Source: Adineta vaga (taxonomy: Eukaryota; Rotifera). Taken from it: a DNA stretch of 64,000 nucleotides. A program made the translations under genes and the position numbers. The stretch lies in contig CP075493.1 in the NCBI GenBank assembly GCA_021613535.1, positions 16,058,001 through 16,122,000 on the forward strand, written 5' to 3'. A model generated the notes under the pieces. The model was not told the origin of the DNA. It did no database searches and worked only from the letters and a program-made list of their open reading frames with translations. This document shows positions 35,553 to 47,442 of the stretch, one piece after another; the stretch's first letter is position 1; each line of letters starts with the position of its first letter.

Positions 35553-37276
35553 TTGCCAGATTTGTCTTAGCAGTGATAGCCTAAAGAGATATATATATAT
35601 ATAGTATTTGAATTATATACAAATTATGAGTGGGTTATTCTTCAATCCCAGAAACTTTTATTATGTGGTTCTAATGGAAACATTCTATTGCCTAAACATA
35701 TTGAACGGAATCTTTCGATTACAGTAATCTAACTTTTCATAATGATAAGCTGTAGTTAATATTGTATGTATATAGTTTTAAGATAGAAAGTTTTCATCGA
35801 TGCAAAAATATAATCTATAATTCCATTCATCAAGAAGTTTAAGTCTATTCCCCTTTATGGCATATGGAGAGAATGAGATAATCTGCTCGAGTAGCAAACA
35901 ATTATTATCCAAACTTTAAAATATTTAGCGATGTTACAGCAAAAGTGCATCTAACTATTCAGGACGCTTTCAATGACAGCGAATATAACTAATTAATAGA
36001 ACTTAAGATATTTTATAGAAACTATGCTTGAACAATTGACAACGTTATTTACGACGGAACTTATCGACGTGATAAAAAGCTTTTGAGCAGACTTGTGCTA
36101 CTAGATAGTGTAATGCTAGGACAAAATGTTGCATATACAAAATTTCGCAGCTCATTTTACGATTCAAGACGAAGTGCTAGTAAACTTTTGATATTAGAAA
36201 GTGTCTGTATGTGGGATGTGGATACTCGACGCACCCTCATCATCATAGATATACATAATCTTCTTACAGAAAATGTCAAGGAAAAAGAGCAGAGACTACA
36301 GAATTATAAGGTACCTATAACACTGATGAATATGATATAGACTTACATTTCCACGATTGCGTGTGGTGTAGCGTGATATTGACCTTGCTAATTCTTCCCA
36401 ATATCAAGCAGTGAAGAGTATCAACATTGAACTGGATTTAATCTAAGACAGAAGATCATTAGAAAGGAACAATAAGAAATACTCAAGCAAAATGAGCTTG
36501 ATCGTCAATATAGAGTAGTGAAAAGAAATGCGAAGAGTGATACTAAACCAGAAACACCATCAAACAAGAACAATACTCGACGACGAAAAATATTGTCCTT
36601 TCGTCACTCTGAAGCACAAAAAATGGAAAATAAATAAGAAGTGAAAATAAGAAGAAATGACACTGGTTTTATCCTGTTGCTCGTTACAGTGTTTATCCAT
36701 GCATCACTAGTACGTATAAGAAATAGAGGAAGTGATACAAGATGAGTGACGTACGATTGTATAAAAAATGTAAACGAATAATGTGAATCGAGACAAGCAT
36801 GACATTGGAAAAATCAATGTGCACATTCAGACTATACCTGCGCAGGTGAGTGGCGTGAAAATAGGCAGAAGAAAAAGAGGAAGTGATAGAAGATGAGTAA
36901 CGTACGATTAGATGAAAAATATGAATGAGATATGTAAGTTATATGACGAGGGTATGGATGTGGATGTCGTGTCTTTTCTTCAGTGATACCCACACCCACC
37001 CATCCTAATACAAAGCCGTCTGATAGAGTTCTATATGATTTGATAATATCTAAGTATATTTTCTTCAGTTGTATTAGTCATCTTGAGTATACAATAGTAA
37101 AAAACAAACGAAAGTACGCGCACCTTTCATTCAAAACTTTCGAAATATCATTATTGATACGATAGTTTATACTAAATTGTTTTATTTCAAAGTTGCAGAT
37201 GAAGCGAACCAATTTGAAACAAATGAATTAGAAAAAACAGATTCAATGCAAAATATAATTTCAATGAACGAAACAT
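35553..37276. other. Intergenic with one hairpin copy
   Basis: No gene is supported. An imperfect direct repeat of about 45 nt (GAGGAAGTGATA.AAGATGAGT.ACGTACGATT) occurs at about 36728 and 36879. The hairpin copy at 36948-37005 is listed separately. Confidence 0.4.
36948..37005. repeat. Telomere-like hairpin (copy I), diverged
   Basis: GAGGGTATGGATGTGGATG, a core of about 22 nt, then TACCCACACCCACCCATCC. It has the same G-rich/C-rich layout as the other copies. Confidence 0.6.
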
Positions 37277-37590
37277 CCCAGGTCAAAACGTGTCCATCGG
37301 ATCCGGCAATTTCCGACAAGATATATATATTCGGAATCGATCAGATCCGATTTCCATATCCGCCTGTTTCTGATCAGATCCGATGTGATCTGGTGTCAAG
37401 AAATTATCGGAATTTACAGTTTCACATGACACCAGATTCCGAGAAAAACCGTTCACTTACTGCTACTAGAACTTGTCGGATTCTACAGGAACACAGGAGT
37501 TCCTTTGATCGGGTTTTAACGCTATGCGACAATATAGATCCGCCAGGAACTTGTTACAGGTACAGATCGGAAATAATTGGAAAGTTATAA
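37277..37590. repeat. GC-rich GGATCCGA-type repeat island (copy 1)
   Basis: Begins CCCAGGTCAAAACG and is built from repeated GGATCCGG, GATCCGAT, TTCCGA and CAGGAAC words, often palindromic. It is GC-rich and CpG-rich against an AT-rich background. The reading frame through it (37177-37590) is a by-product of this composition, not a gene. Related islands lie at 39536-39720 and 61387-61656. Confidence 0.6.
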
Positions 37591-37816
37591 ACGTCATTCA
37601 GCATAACGATTAGACTTCAATGAAAGAAATAATATTTCCTAATTACATTTGCAACTTAATGCAATACGGTTTGCCAAGCGAAATCAAACTTAATAGTGGT
37701 TATGATTATATGTGTGCCAAATACAAGAGTAATCCTGAAATGTTGGTAGTTACAAATAGTCATCATATACCGAGAAAATAATTGCTTGAATGTTAAACAA
37801 TATACCTGTCAAACGA

Positions 37817-38284
37817 TTTAATGCGTTATAGCGTTTTCCGGGAAACCCAATTTTGTCATAGCTGTCCCACAGGATGGTGCACTTTACTTATGAATGCCAT
37901 AATGGACATAATCGAGAATTTCCCAATTTCCATTATGGCAGACATAAACAAAAGTCCATAATGAAACTAATTTCCAAGATGGAAATTGGGAAATTCTCGA
38001 TTATGTCCATTATGGCAGACATAACTAAAGTTCTTATAATTCTTTTTGAAAATAGTTTTGACTGTTCTAGGAAACATAAATCTCATCACCCTTCGTGACA
38101 CCCACATTCAGATAGAACCCTTATCACCCTTCGTAGCACCCTCATTGAAAATTTTGTGTATTGGATTTAGAATAACCAATCGGCTATCAACAGTTTTTGG
38201 AAAATGTTTTTTTGGATTTCCGGAAAATTCATCTTACATCCGAATACATGTAATTTCCGGGAAAACGCTATAACGCATCATATG
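37817..38284. mobile_element. MITE, 468 bp, with terminal inverted repeats and 10-bp target duplication
   Basis: The ends are TTTAATGCGTTATAGCG... and ...CGCTATAACGCATCATATG. ATGCGTTATAGCG is perfect in both termini, and TTCC/GGGAAA extends the inverted repeat inward. The direct repeat TGTCAAACGA flanks both sides (37807-37816 and 38285-38294). The middle contains another inverted repeat (CGAGAATTTCCCAATTTCCA and its complement, 37912-38005). There is no coding capacity. A 9-10-bp duplication suggests mobilisation by a MULE-type transposase (inference). Confidence 0.85.
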
Positions 38285-38294
38285 TGTCAAACGA

Positions 38295-39255
38295 CAGGTA
38301 GGTTTTGATGTTGATTTTACTATTATACATTGACGTAGAAGGAAAATATGATTTCTGAAAGAGAAATCATTAGAAATGATTTCAGATTATGATTTTTCAT
38401 TTTAAAAAAGAGATAGAAAACGAATCATTAAAAACCGCTGAAATTCGATAGAAACTACGGAAAAGTATCCGAAATCGTGATAAAATCACTGATATTCAAG
38501 TTGTAATTAAATCTTGATATCTACAGATTTCTAATGAATCTTCTAAAATTTCCAATTTTCGAGAATCTAACATTCTAGTATTTACTTTGGATTTTTCGTT
38601 ATATCCAATCCTTCTTATCAAATGCTAATACTTTTTAACCATTTGCATTGATTTTTGATCGACACAAAATAACCTAATCTCTATTAGTGAAGACCGATTG
38701 AAATTCGTATAATCAGTTACTCTGCTTTAACATAGTGGTCATACAAAAACGATGAACAGAGATTGTTTAATTATAACTGATTACTGAGAGTAAATCTTAG
38801 TTGAATATTATTAATAATCGTCGAATATTGAGTAAAATCTAACAGAAACGAGATGGACTCTCTCCGTGATCTTAAACTATTAGACAGATAATAGATCATC
38901 ACGATATTTTTTTAAATTAACTACAAGGTAGCTTCTAACCATTCTTTGAACATATAGTAGTGGATTCTAAAATAATTTTTTTGTAAAAACTCCTTATAAA
39001 CGACTATGCTGAATCGTGCATTGATCTTTACTTAAACAAAATCTAATCGATATCTATATTGATCATATTCCAGTAAATATCTAGTTTTATCTTTGCCCGT
39101 TATAATATCCATTGAATAACTTTTGTATATTATTCATTTACAGATTACATTTATTGCGCGTAATCTAGAGTACACCGCTGCGTCTGTGAAGTATTTCACA
39201 ACCCAATTACGTTGTCGACGAATATGGTTTATTCTGGGAAAACTCGTGAGTGATA
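38295..39255. other. Intergenic, no gene recognised
   Basis: AT-rich sequence with no supported feature. Confidence 0.35.
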
Positions 39256-39435
39256 CATTGTAATATAGGTGTAATCTAGGCGTAATCTAGATGAAATCTT
39301 GAAAAATATACCGTAATCATGGTGTAATCTGGTGCAATCGAGGTGTAATCTGGGCATAATATGGTGTGATCTATGCGTAATCTGGTGTAATCTCTGTTGA
39401 ATATACTGTAATCTAGGTAAAATCTGGGGCGAAAT
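39256..39435. repeat. Degenerate tandem array of ~10-12-nt units (GTGTAATCTGG)
   Basis: About 15 successive variants of (T/C)GTAATCT(A/G)GG occur head to tail. The reverse strand is open and would read D-Y-T at many units, which reflects the repeat rather than selection. Confidence 0.75.
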
Positions 39436-39535
39436 TGCTGATTCCTGGATTTGCTTCTTTTTTTCCGATAAGAAGCAGTTGGATACGGTGAATATCCGAT
39501 GTTTTCCGCATTCAGGGTTCTTGTGAAACCGGACA

Positions 39536-39720
39536 TTATTCTGTCATGGGTTCTGATCGGATCCCTCCCGATGCAATCCGCGTCGGAATCCGTTGGTTAG
39601 GATTCCGGTGAAAGTCGGTTGGGTTCTGGTCGGATTTGTATGGGAATCCGACTGTTTCTGGCGCAATCCGACGGCGGATCCGATAAGTTCCTGTCGGATC
39701 TACAGATCGGATCGAATCAC
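39536..39720. repeat. GC-rich GGATCCGA-type repeat island (copy 2)
   Basis: Dense GGATCCGA, GGAATCCG and GTCGGATC words, as in the 37.3 and 61.4 kb islands. It directly abuts the truncated 3' end of the GST-like frame. Confidence 0.6.
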
Positions 39721-40184
39721 CTGGAATGTGTATTGATTTGTTGTATAATCAATGATATATCTTTTTCATTATCTTCCTTTTTTAAACTAATTTGTGGAGC
39801 AAATTTTTGTCGATCATCAAGCCATTCTCTAGGTAATTTATTACCACGAAGACCAATTAGTAATTTAAACAATAATGGAAACATGGTTTTATCCCACCAC
39901 CAACATAAAGGTTGCGCCATTCGATTTGAAAGTAATGTTGGTGAATCCGGTCGAAGACGATCGAGTGTTCGTATAATGAGTTGAGTATCACAATATATAT
40001 CAGCACCAACTTGAAGTACTGGTATACGTCGATAACCGCCTGCCAGAATTTCGAGATGAGGTCTCGGAGGTACCCGATCAATCGTTACCGAACGCCAATT
40101 TAATTTCTTCAAACCCATTGCCATTCTTATTTTCTCAGCGAATGGTGACTGTGGATAATGGTAAAGAATCAATTCTTCAGACAT
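39717..40184 (-). pseudogene. Glutathione S-transferase N-terminal domain, 3' truncated
   Basis: It starts at ATG 40184. Residues about 3-80 form a GST N-terminal thioredoxin fold, with LYHYPQSPFAEKIRMAMGLK at the start and the glutathione-binding block GGYRRIPVLQVGADIYCDT containing the cis-proline. A few dozen residues of the helical domain follow (MFPLLFKLLIGLRG). The frame then ends at 39717, where the GC-rich repeat begins. Most of the C-terminal helical domain that binds the hydrophobic substrate is missing. Either the rest lies behind an intron beyond the repeat, or the gene was truncated by the repeat; no downstream exon was recognised. The 5' part shows no stops. Confidence 0.65.
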
Positions 40185-40488
40185 ATTCGCAATATTTCCA
40201 ACTAAAAGAAAGCAAATGAATGTAAAGGCTGACGTATTGTATGCATTGTAATAGCTAAAGATAAGAATACAAAAATGTGAATGTTACGAATGATAAAAAT
40301 ATAGAAAAAAAAACATCGTATGGACTATGTTATACGATACTAATCGATATGTCGAAGGCTCAAGCTCTGATAGTTATTTTTGATATTTGATGATCATAAC
40401 AAAAGAAAAATATATTGATTAAAAAATGTCAAAAACAGAATAAAACAGTATATTCCAATTCATGATTAATCGGAAATTCATATGTTTA

Positions 40489-42569
40489 TTAACATGAATT
40501 CAACAGAACAACCACATTGTCCGATGCTGTATTTACTATAGCCATATCTGATTTCCCGTCTTTGTTAAGATCATTGGCTATTATACAATTTGGCCAGCTG
40601 CCTGCTACTCCATATGTTGTTCGAAGTTGAAAAGTTTTATTTCCGCTACCAAATAATATATTCACATTGTTAGATCGTTGATTAATTACAGCAATATCCA
40701 GAATTTTATCATTGTTGAAGTCACTTGAAACTGCAAAACTTGGCCCAGTACTGGCGGTATAAACTATTTGATCTTGAAATGTTCCATCTTGATTTCCAAA
40801 TAAAACACTAATGCTGTTATCACCTAGGTTAGTTATCACGAGATCTTTTATATTATCTTTATTCAAATCCGCTGATATTATACAGTATGGATTGGCTCCT
40901 GTTTTATACTTTGCAGTGGTGTGGAATGTTCCATTTCCGTAACCAAATAATACACTAATGTTCCCGCTAAGAAAGTTAGTCACGATCAGATCGAGATTTT
41001 TATCATTGTTGAAATCATCGGTCGTAATTGAAACCGGTGATTTCCCAACATTAAACGTCATTTGAGTGCTTAAAGATCCATTTCCATAACCAAACAATAC
41101 GCCTATATTGTTATCTTTCTGATTAACCACTGCTACATCAAGCTTCGAATCATTGTTAAAATCACCTAGCGTTATCCAGATAGGATTATTTCCAGTATAA
41201 GAATATATTGCGCTACCAGTGAAGATTCCATGTATGTCACCAAGCATTATACTAATCGTATTGTTGGCTGTATTAACTATTGCGAGATCCGATTTCTTAT
41301 CACTGTTAAAATCACCTGATGTCATAAATGTCGATGGCGTTTCGATTGCATATAGAACTCTACCTTGCATAGTCCCATCACCATTGCCTAACAGTAAAAC
41401 TACATTACCATTGCCTGTGTTGGCTACGATAATATCTGATTTATTATCGTTGTTAAAATCGCCCGAAATCACTTGCCTTGATTGCGAACCAATAGAATAC
41501 TTCATCTGAACATTAAATGTACCGTTTCTGTTGCCAATTAGCATCATAACAGTTTGATCGGCCATATCGATAACTGCTAAATCCATTATACTATCATTGT
41601 TGAAATCGTGCATTGTTAGAGAAGATGGATCATTTCCAACTGTATACCTGATCCTCTCACTCTGGAAAGATCCATTACCATTGTCGAATAATATGTCAAC
41701 GCTATTACCAAATGCATTCGCTACTGCTAAATCCAAATTACTATCATTATTGAAGTCATATGTCAGTACAGCGTCGGGACCAACAAAATCGGTATACACT
41801 TGTTGATCTTGAAACGATCCATTACCAATACCCAATAGCACACTAAGAGTGTAGTCATTGATATTCGTTACTGCTAAATCCTTTTTGTTGTCTTTGTTAA
41901 AATCGCCCGATATCAAATGATCTGGCGAATTTCCGACATTAAAAACCATTTGATCATAGAAAGTACCATCCCCTTTGTTCAACAGAACACTAACAGTATT
42001 GCCAGCATGATTGGTCACAGCTATATCTGTGTAGTTATCGTTATTAAAATCACTTGATATTATCAGTCGTGGTGAAGAGCCAACCCGATATGCCACTGGA
42101 TCTTGATAACTTCCATCTATATTGCAAAATAGTATATTTACCGTGCCATCTTGTTGTTGGGCTACTGCTATGTCTAATAGAGTATCATTATTCAGGTAAG
42201 CTATCATGACGTTAATTGGACCATTGCCAACCTGGTAGTTTATCTGAGCTTGGTATGTTCCATCACCGTTACCAAACAAAACGCTAATAGAATTGTCATC
42301 AGAATTAGCTGTTACAACGTCGATGTTTCCATCCGAATTGAGATCTTCGCTTGCAACCGACCATGGAGCAACACCGGTAGGGAATGGTATTTCGATGGGA
42401 AACATCCCATGCGCATTGCCAAATTGTACAGAAATGCTTCGATCATCTTTGTTGAGTACTGCCAAATCAATATTATCATCATCATTGAAATACCCAGAGA
42501 TGGCTGAAACTGGAGATGTTCCGATATCGTAACTTGTGGTATCTTTAAAAGGATCCGCACATACGTAAC
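40489..42569 (-). CDS. Large FG-GAP (VCBS) repeat protein exon, ~690 aa
   Basis: One long exon encodes about 14 tandem FG-GAP repeats of 47-48 residues, each with a D.NND...D(I/L)(A/V)(V/I)(A/T)N loop and an (L/V)(L/F)G(N)G(N/D)G(T/S)F strand, ending LLNSC. This is an integrin-like beta-propeller fold, with Ca binding at the D-x-N-x-D loops. The frame continues 5' beyond the first methionine to a probable acceptor (TTTTGCTGTAG, exon base 42569). The coding run upstream of it is hydrophobic and could be an exonic signal peptide, but it has no ATG before a stop. The N-terminal exon is therefore unresolved. The product is likely extracellular. Confidence 0.75.
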
Positions 42570-42862
42570 CTACAGCAAAACAGATCCATGAGATGAGTAT
42601 GGACAGAATGTATGTTATGATATTGAAGATCGAAAATAAAATATTTCAACAGAATTTAACTGCGAATTGAGATGTAATAGTGGCTATCAGTCAATGATTA
42701 CTGATCTACTTGTATTCTCATTTATACATAATCAAAGATTGTGTAAATATGAGTATACGTCTCATAGGGTAACTATTTCTTCGATGTATTAACAAACGAT
42801 TATTGATTCAGATCTGTTACCAAGTGATATGATGATTACTGTCATTATTGTATATCCTTAGA

Positions 42863-44434
42863 TCAAAATAGGTACATTGAATCCTGTCGATGTTGCACAT
42901 TTCGGTCGAAACCTCCCTCTAAAATAGCATTTTCCCTAGTGATAAGGTGACTTGTCTGGAAACTTGGAATGAAAGAAGAATATATAAAAATCCTACTGGT
43001 CAAATTGTTCTTCGGTCTCGTTGCCAAGATGGCGCCGACGACGATGCCTGCGATAAATAGAAGGACTACAAAGCAAATTGGTATGATAAATCGCTTTTTC
43101 CGATACCAATAACGCCTTTAATTGAAAGAAAAATATTAGCAGAAAGTAATGATGAAACCTACTCTTTTTTTGGATAAATATTTGCACCTAGATACAAAAT
43201 TTTGTTAGATGAGAAATTAAAAGTCTTCACGTTACCTTCAAACGGCTGCTCCAACGTCGGGTCTGTTGGTATGACTTGCCTCAAATGAATAATTTGAAGG
43301 TCAGGCGCTGGATTGAGTTGTGATTGAACTACCATTTGAGTACCAGATAACAGAAAAATTTCATCTTCCGTCACAAAATGTGAATGAGCCTTAATTGTTC
43401 GACCATTCATAACTTCGACTGAGAAAAGTGTTCGATCGCCTTCGTAACCCAAATACATATTATTTTCTAGTACAGTCATTTCTGTAGTACATGACGAAAA
43501 TGCCCACCAAGTTACAGATGTACCAGGTGGAAAATCTTTACTCAAGTTTTTAGTTACGCCACGCCAGACAGTCAGCGGCGGAACGCATGGTAATTTGACC
43601 AATGCAGTCAAAAATAACTTGACATATTTGAAATATGGCAACAGATTCTCTCGATCGACATTTTTCAGATGGAAATTGAGCATCGAATAGAGACTTCGAT
43701 GTGGCCTTTGCCATTCAATAGTGTAGAGTCGAATCGCTGCACTCTCATCAATTGTCAATCCATCCGGTGGCTCTTCTGGTGTTTCACTTAGTGCTAACTG
43801 AACATAAAATGATAAATTGTACAGGAGATCAGTGAGAGGTGCACAGGCATCAGCAAGTGATAACAGAGGCTCGTCAGCATAGCCTAGAATAGGACTAATA
43901 TTTCCATCAACTTTGCTCAGAGCTTCGGGGGGTTGCGATGGTATGTCCGTCAGTAGCATTGGTATACTTTTCATCAACTTTGCTCAGAGCTTCGGCAGTC
44001 GCGATGGTATGTTCGTCAGTAGCATTGGTATACTTTTCACCAACTTCATTCAGAACTGTCACTGTCACTAGATTTCTGTCAAACTCTTCTTCCCTTATTT
44101 GATTGGAATGTGATGGTTTGTTTCGCTTATGCTTGGTATTGCTTCTGACATTGTCATGTCTATCCGACTTACGTCGGTGATGTCTTGCTTCTTTGCCATT
44201 GCGAATGATGGTTGTATCGTCGGTCTGAATACAGATATCCCTGTATACATCTGGTTGAAAATGGTTCGGTTCACTATAGATTGAAATTTCTGTTGCTGTT
44301 GTTGGTACGCTGCTACCTTGAATCAATTCTTGTAGTACGTAATTTGTTATTTCATCAAGCGACATGACGGTTGTTTCGGTGGGTACATAGGCTCTGCTTT
44401 TCGACAGTTTCTTCTTTTGGGTACGCTCTTCCAT
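42863..44434 (-). CDS. Membrane-anchored ADP-ribosyltransferase with one-base frameshift
   Basis: It starts at ATG 44434 with a Lys/Arg-rich and Ser/Thr-rich N-terminal region (residues 1-160). This includes a tandem repeat EKYTNATD.HTIAT. The catalytic domain shows the R-S-E layout: TVWRGVTKNLS, WWAFSSCT, and TEDEIFLLSGTQM as the acidic ARTT-loop motif. The two halves are in different frames: a run of six C near 43926 has one base more than the parallel position in the upstream repeat copy. After the catalytic exon a 47-nt intron (43116-43162, phase 2) joins to an exon encoding RRYWYRKKRF and a TM helix (IPICFVVLLFIAGIVVGAI), with stop TGA at 42863. The frameshift is either a sequencing error or an inactivating mutation. 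It would be an NAD-dependent membrane enzyme. Confidence 0.75.
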
Positions 44435-46669
44435 TTTCTTTCTTTTTTTCTTCTTCTATAAAGATAATTACGACCACTAAACGAAAATTCTTTGCTTTCT
44501 CGTACTGGCGAAAATGAACGTTGTCAACAATCTGAAATTATCAAAGATTTGCTTAAAAGTCATTATATTAACACCATACTGCGCAGAATACTCCAGGCGA
44601 AATAAAGAATATGAGAAAAAAACAATGCGGGGATGACTACTCCGGTCAAACACTTTCCCTGACTTCTAATAATATTCGAAAGAAAAATTTTGACATAATA
44701 GAAATATATCCGCTAGCTTCCGAGCGTAGGAAACCTGAAGGAACATGACCGGCTCTATAAATATTTTCTAACGAGTCAGCAACTAATAAGCATAAATTTG
44801 GTTTCCGCAAGTTCTCCTTTCTGGTAATGGTAAAAATTGGGTCTAGTGGCAAATTAATGAACGATTTTATTCGCAATTAGTTTGATCATTGACTGAAATG
44901 AAATAATCTGTCTTTCTCTATTGGCTCTGTTAGAATATATGTAGCTGCAATCTTTGGATATATACTGTAAAAAAACATACTTTTTGGACAATAGCCTCGA
45001 GTTATAAGTAGTCAGAAAGTTCGCCGTGGGCTACAAAAGAAATAAAAATGAAATGAATATGCACACGAAACGTTTAACATTTTCATCTGCTTCTCTGTGG
45101 GGCAACTAGCTTGTTTTGATATATGTTTACATTTACACGAAAGAAAAACAAGTAGGCAATAAGACTACACTCTTTTCGTGTCATAAACGTGGTTCACATC
45201 GACTATAATCAATGTACAAAGAAAAGAAAAAGCAAAAAAAAATATTAACCGACTATCGAAGGTACCAAAAGAAAAGGAAGGATAGTTTCGATATTTTGTA
45301 TGTACGTCGCTGACGGAAATATTTTTTTTCTAGACATGGGCGATGTTTCTATTTTGTTCTTCGAGAGAAAATATTTTCTAAAATTCGCTGCTGAACACTT
45401 TTAGCAAAAGATGTCATGTACAGATATTCCAGCAACTTACTCTTCATCTGACACGCGAAAGTCGACTTCATAAAATGAATAAAGACAAGGATCATTGTCG
45501 CTATGCTACATAAAATAAAATGACTTTCTTTCTGGCAAGGATTAGTAAAAAATTCGGAATACGATTCGAATAAGGACATACGATAAAAAGGGCACACTTA
45601 GTCATAAAGAAGAATGACTGTGTATGTACCTTTTCAAGGTAATTATTCAGTAATATTCAAGCGTGATCAACGTAATCATTATTTCTTTTCATATCGAACA
45701 TAAGCATAATTATTTTTAAAATGTGCTGATGTCCGATCCATATCTTTGTGTATCAATTAAGCGTTTTTCTTTTCACGTTTGTATATTGTAAAACAAGAGA
45801 TGGAGTCTACAAAAACCTAGTTTTGCCGTTATGTAAGTTTAAATCTAATAGATAAAAACTTTCCCTCCCTTTAACGTATTCAACTTCTTCAGTCCTTTCA
45901 AATAATTCAATACGTTTTTTCAACATAGTGCCACTCATCAAATACTGTCCAATACCGATAAAATAAGAGCGTCAGCTTATTTAAATGTTTGATAATAATG
46001 ATTTTTTAATATACTCAAAAAGTGAGAGCACCATTACAATCGATCAGTGTCTTCGTCCGCCTGTTTACGCGATAATTTTTGATAGAACAATCAGATTGAG
46101 CTGAAATTTTCTACACAACATTATTTCATCAACAACTCGATCGAGCTCGTAGGTGAGCCCAATTGGCTGCACTGTTGCCGACTCTCAGTGAAAATTTTTC
46201 GATTGTTATATATACGCAAGACGAGTAATATCGGATCCGGGTCCTACAGTCGAAAAATCTCGGAATCGACAACCAAGATTATGTCATCTTGCTTAATATT
46301 GTTTGCAGCTACAAAAGTAAGTTGTGAATTGACTTTTAACTATACAGTTTGTCTAAGGAACGATCAATTAGTGCTTTTAATTTTTTTCATTAGGTTTTTG
46401 ATTATCCTGTGTTGATCTTTCTGGTTACTTTTCAAAAATTAAGAAAAGTGATGATAATTGCCAGGAAAAATTAGCTATTTCAAAGCAAAAATAGCTTCAA
46501 AATGCATTTATGTCTACATTTTCGAATCGGTAAACCATTTGTAATTGGCGCTATAGTTACAAAAATCGAGTTTATCTAACTGTGCTAAAAGCTTGTCCTA
46601 CAGTTATCCTACACCCTCACTCCTAGGAAATAACATTTTCTATAATGGATTATACCAATACCAATTCAG
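44435..46669. other. Intergenic, no gene recognised
   Basis: Short frames only (44646-44876 minus, 45349-45597 minus, 46188-46415 plus), without domains or convincing splice chains. A short C-rich patch (ACACCCTCACTCC) lies near 46612. Confidence 0.4.
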
Positions 46670-47103
46670 TCATGTACGGTTGTTACAGAATGTTACAACA
46701 TGATGAACAACAAGCCATTTTTCCTCAAAACAACCACAACAATTGACTGGATAATCGTTTTCATAAATCCCAGTTTGTCCGTTAACTGCAGAATATTGAC
46801 AGAATTGAAACGTGTTTCCTAAAGTAACAGAAAATAGTTTCAAAATGATATATGATGACTTCATACCTGATGTGGGATTTCGTTCGTTAATATAATTTGA
46901 TCCCATTGTATAGCATACTTCCTCAAAGCCTAGACGTTCAATTACAAAACCTATGCGTCGCATGGCATTGTATTTATTTCTTGTCGGATTGAGATGTTTC
47001 TCAATATAATCTTTGATAATATTTGCTCTCAAAGAAATATCCGGTTTTTCTTCATGTATTGTTTGTACAAAATGTTCTATTGAAGATTGTTTTGACCGTT
47101 CTC
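46670..47103 (-). CDS. Hypothetical multi-exon protein, 3' part
   Basis: Two exons are joined in frame. 46867-47103 is preceded by the acceptor TATTTCCAG and encodes FVQTIHEEKPDISLRAN and NPTRNKYNAMRRIGF; it ends CCTG-compatible at CAG|GTATGAAG. 46670-46818 encodes NTFQFCQYSAVNGQT and a Cys-rich end PVNCCGCFEEKW...FCNNRT, with stop TGA. Phase 1 is conserved at the join (reading PTSGNTFQF). The 5' exon or exons beyond 47103 are not identified. The Cys and aromatic content suggests a folded, perhaps secreted, domain. I do not recognise the family. Confidence 0.55.
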
Positions 47104-47442
47104 CTGGAAATAGTCAATCAATTTCTTTGACATTTGTTTTTATAGATTTATTTAAATTGAACAAAGTTATCAAATATAACAACGATGGTCTGAAGAATTT
47201 CTTTTTATTAATGGATGTGAGATATCTCAAACTATATATTAATCAAGAAGATGATGAATCAGAGAGTGAAAAGACAACAAACTGATATGATTTAATATAT
47301 CACTTATAAGTCGATGAATTCTCCTGAAGAGCTTGTATTTAGTTAAATACTTTAATTAGTTTGGTCAAAATTGAAAACTTTAAAAAGAACTGTCATTTAA
47401 GATTGTTAATTTATATGTGTTCCAAATACTGTATTCGGAATA

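Noticed and set aside
36700-36920. CRISPR-like spaced repeats
   Set aside because: There are only two imperfect copies of a 45-nt sequence 150 bp apart, in eukaryotic DNA. No array.
37177-37590. 137-aa plus-strand frame
   Set aside because: It runs through the GC-rich repeat island. The composition explains the lack of stops and the sequence is palindromic DNA.
41219-42532. Plus-strand frames over the 40489-42569 FG-GAP exon
   Set aside because: Antisense shadows of a repeat array, with the same cause as above.
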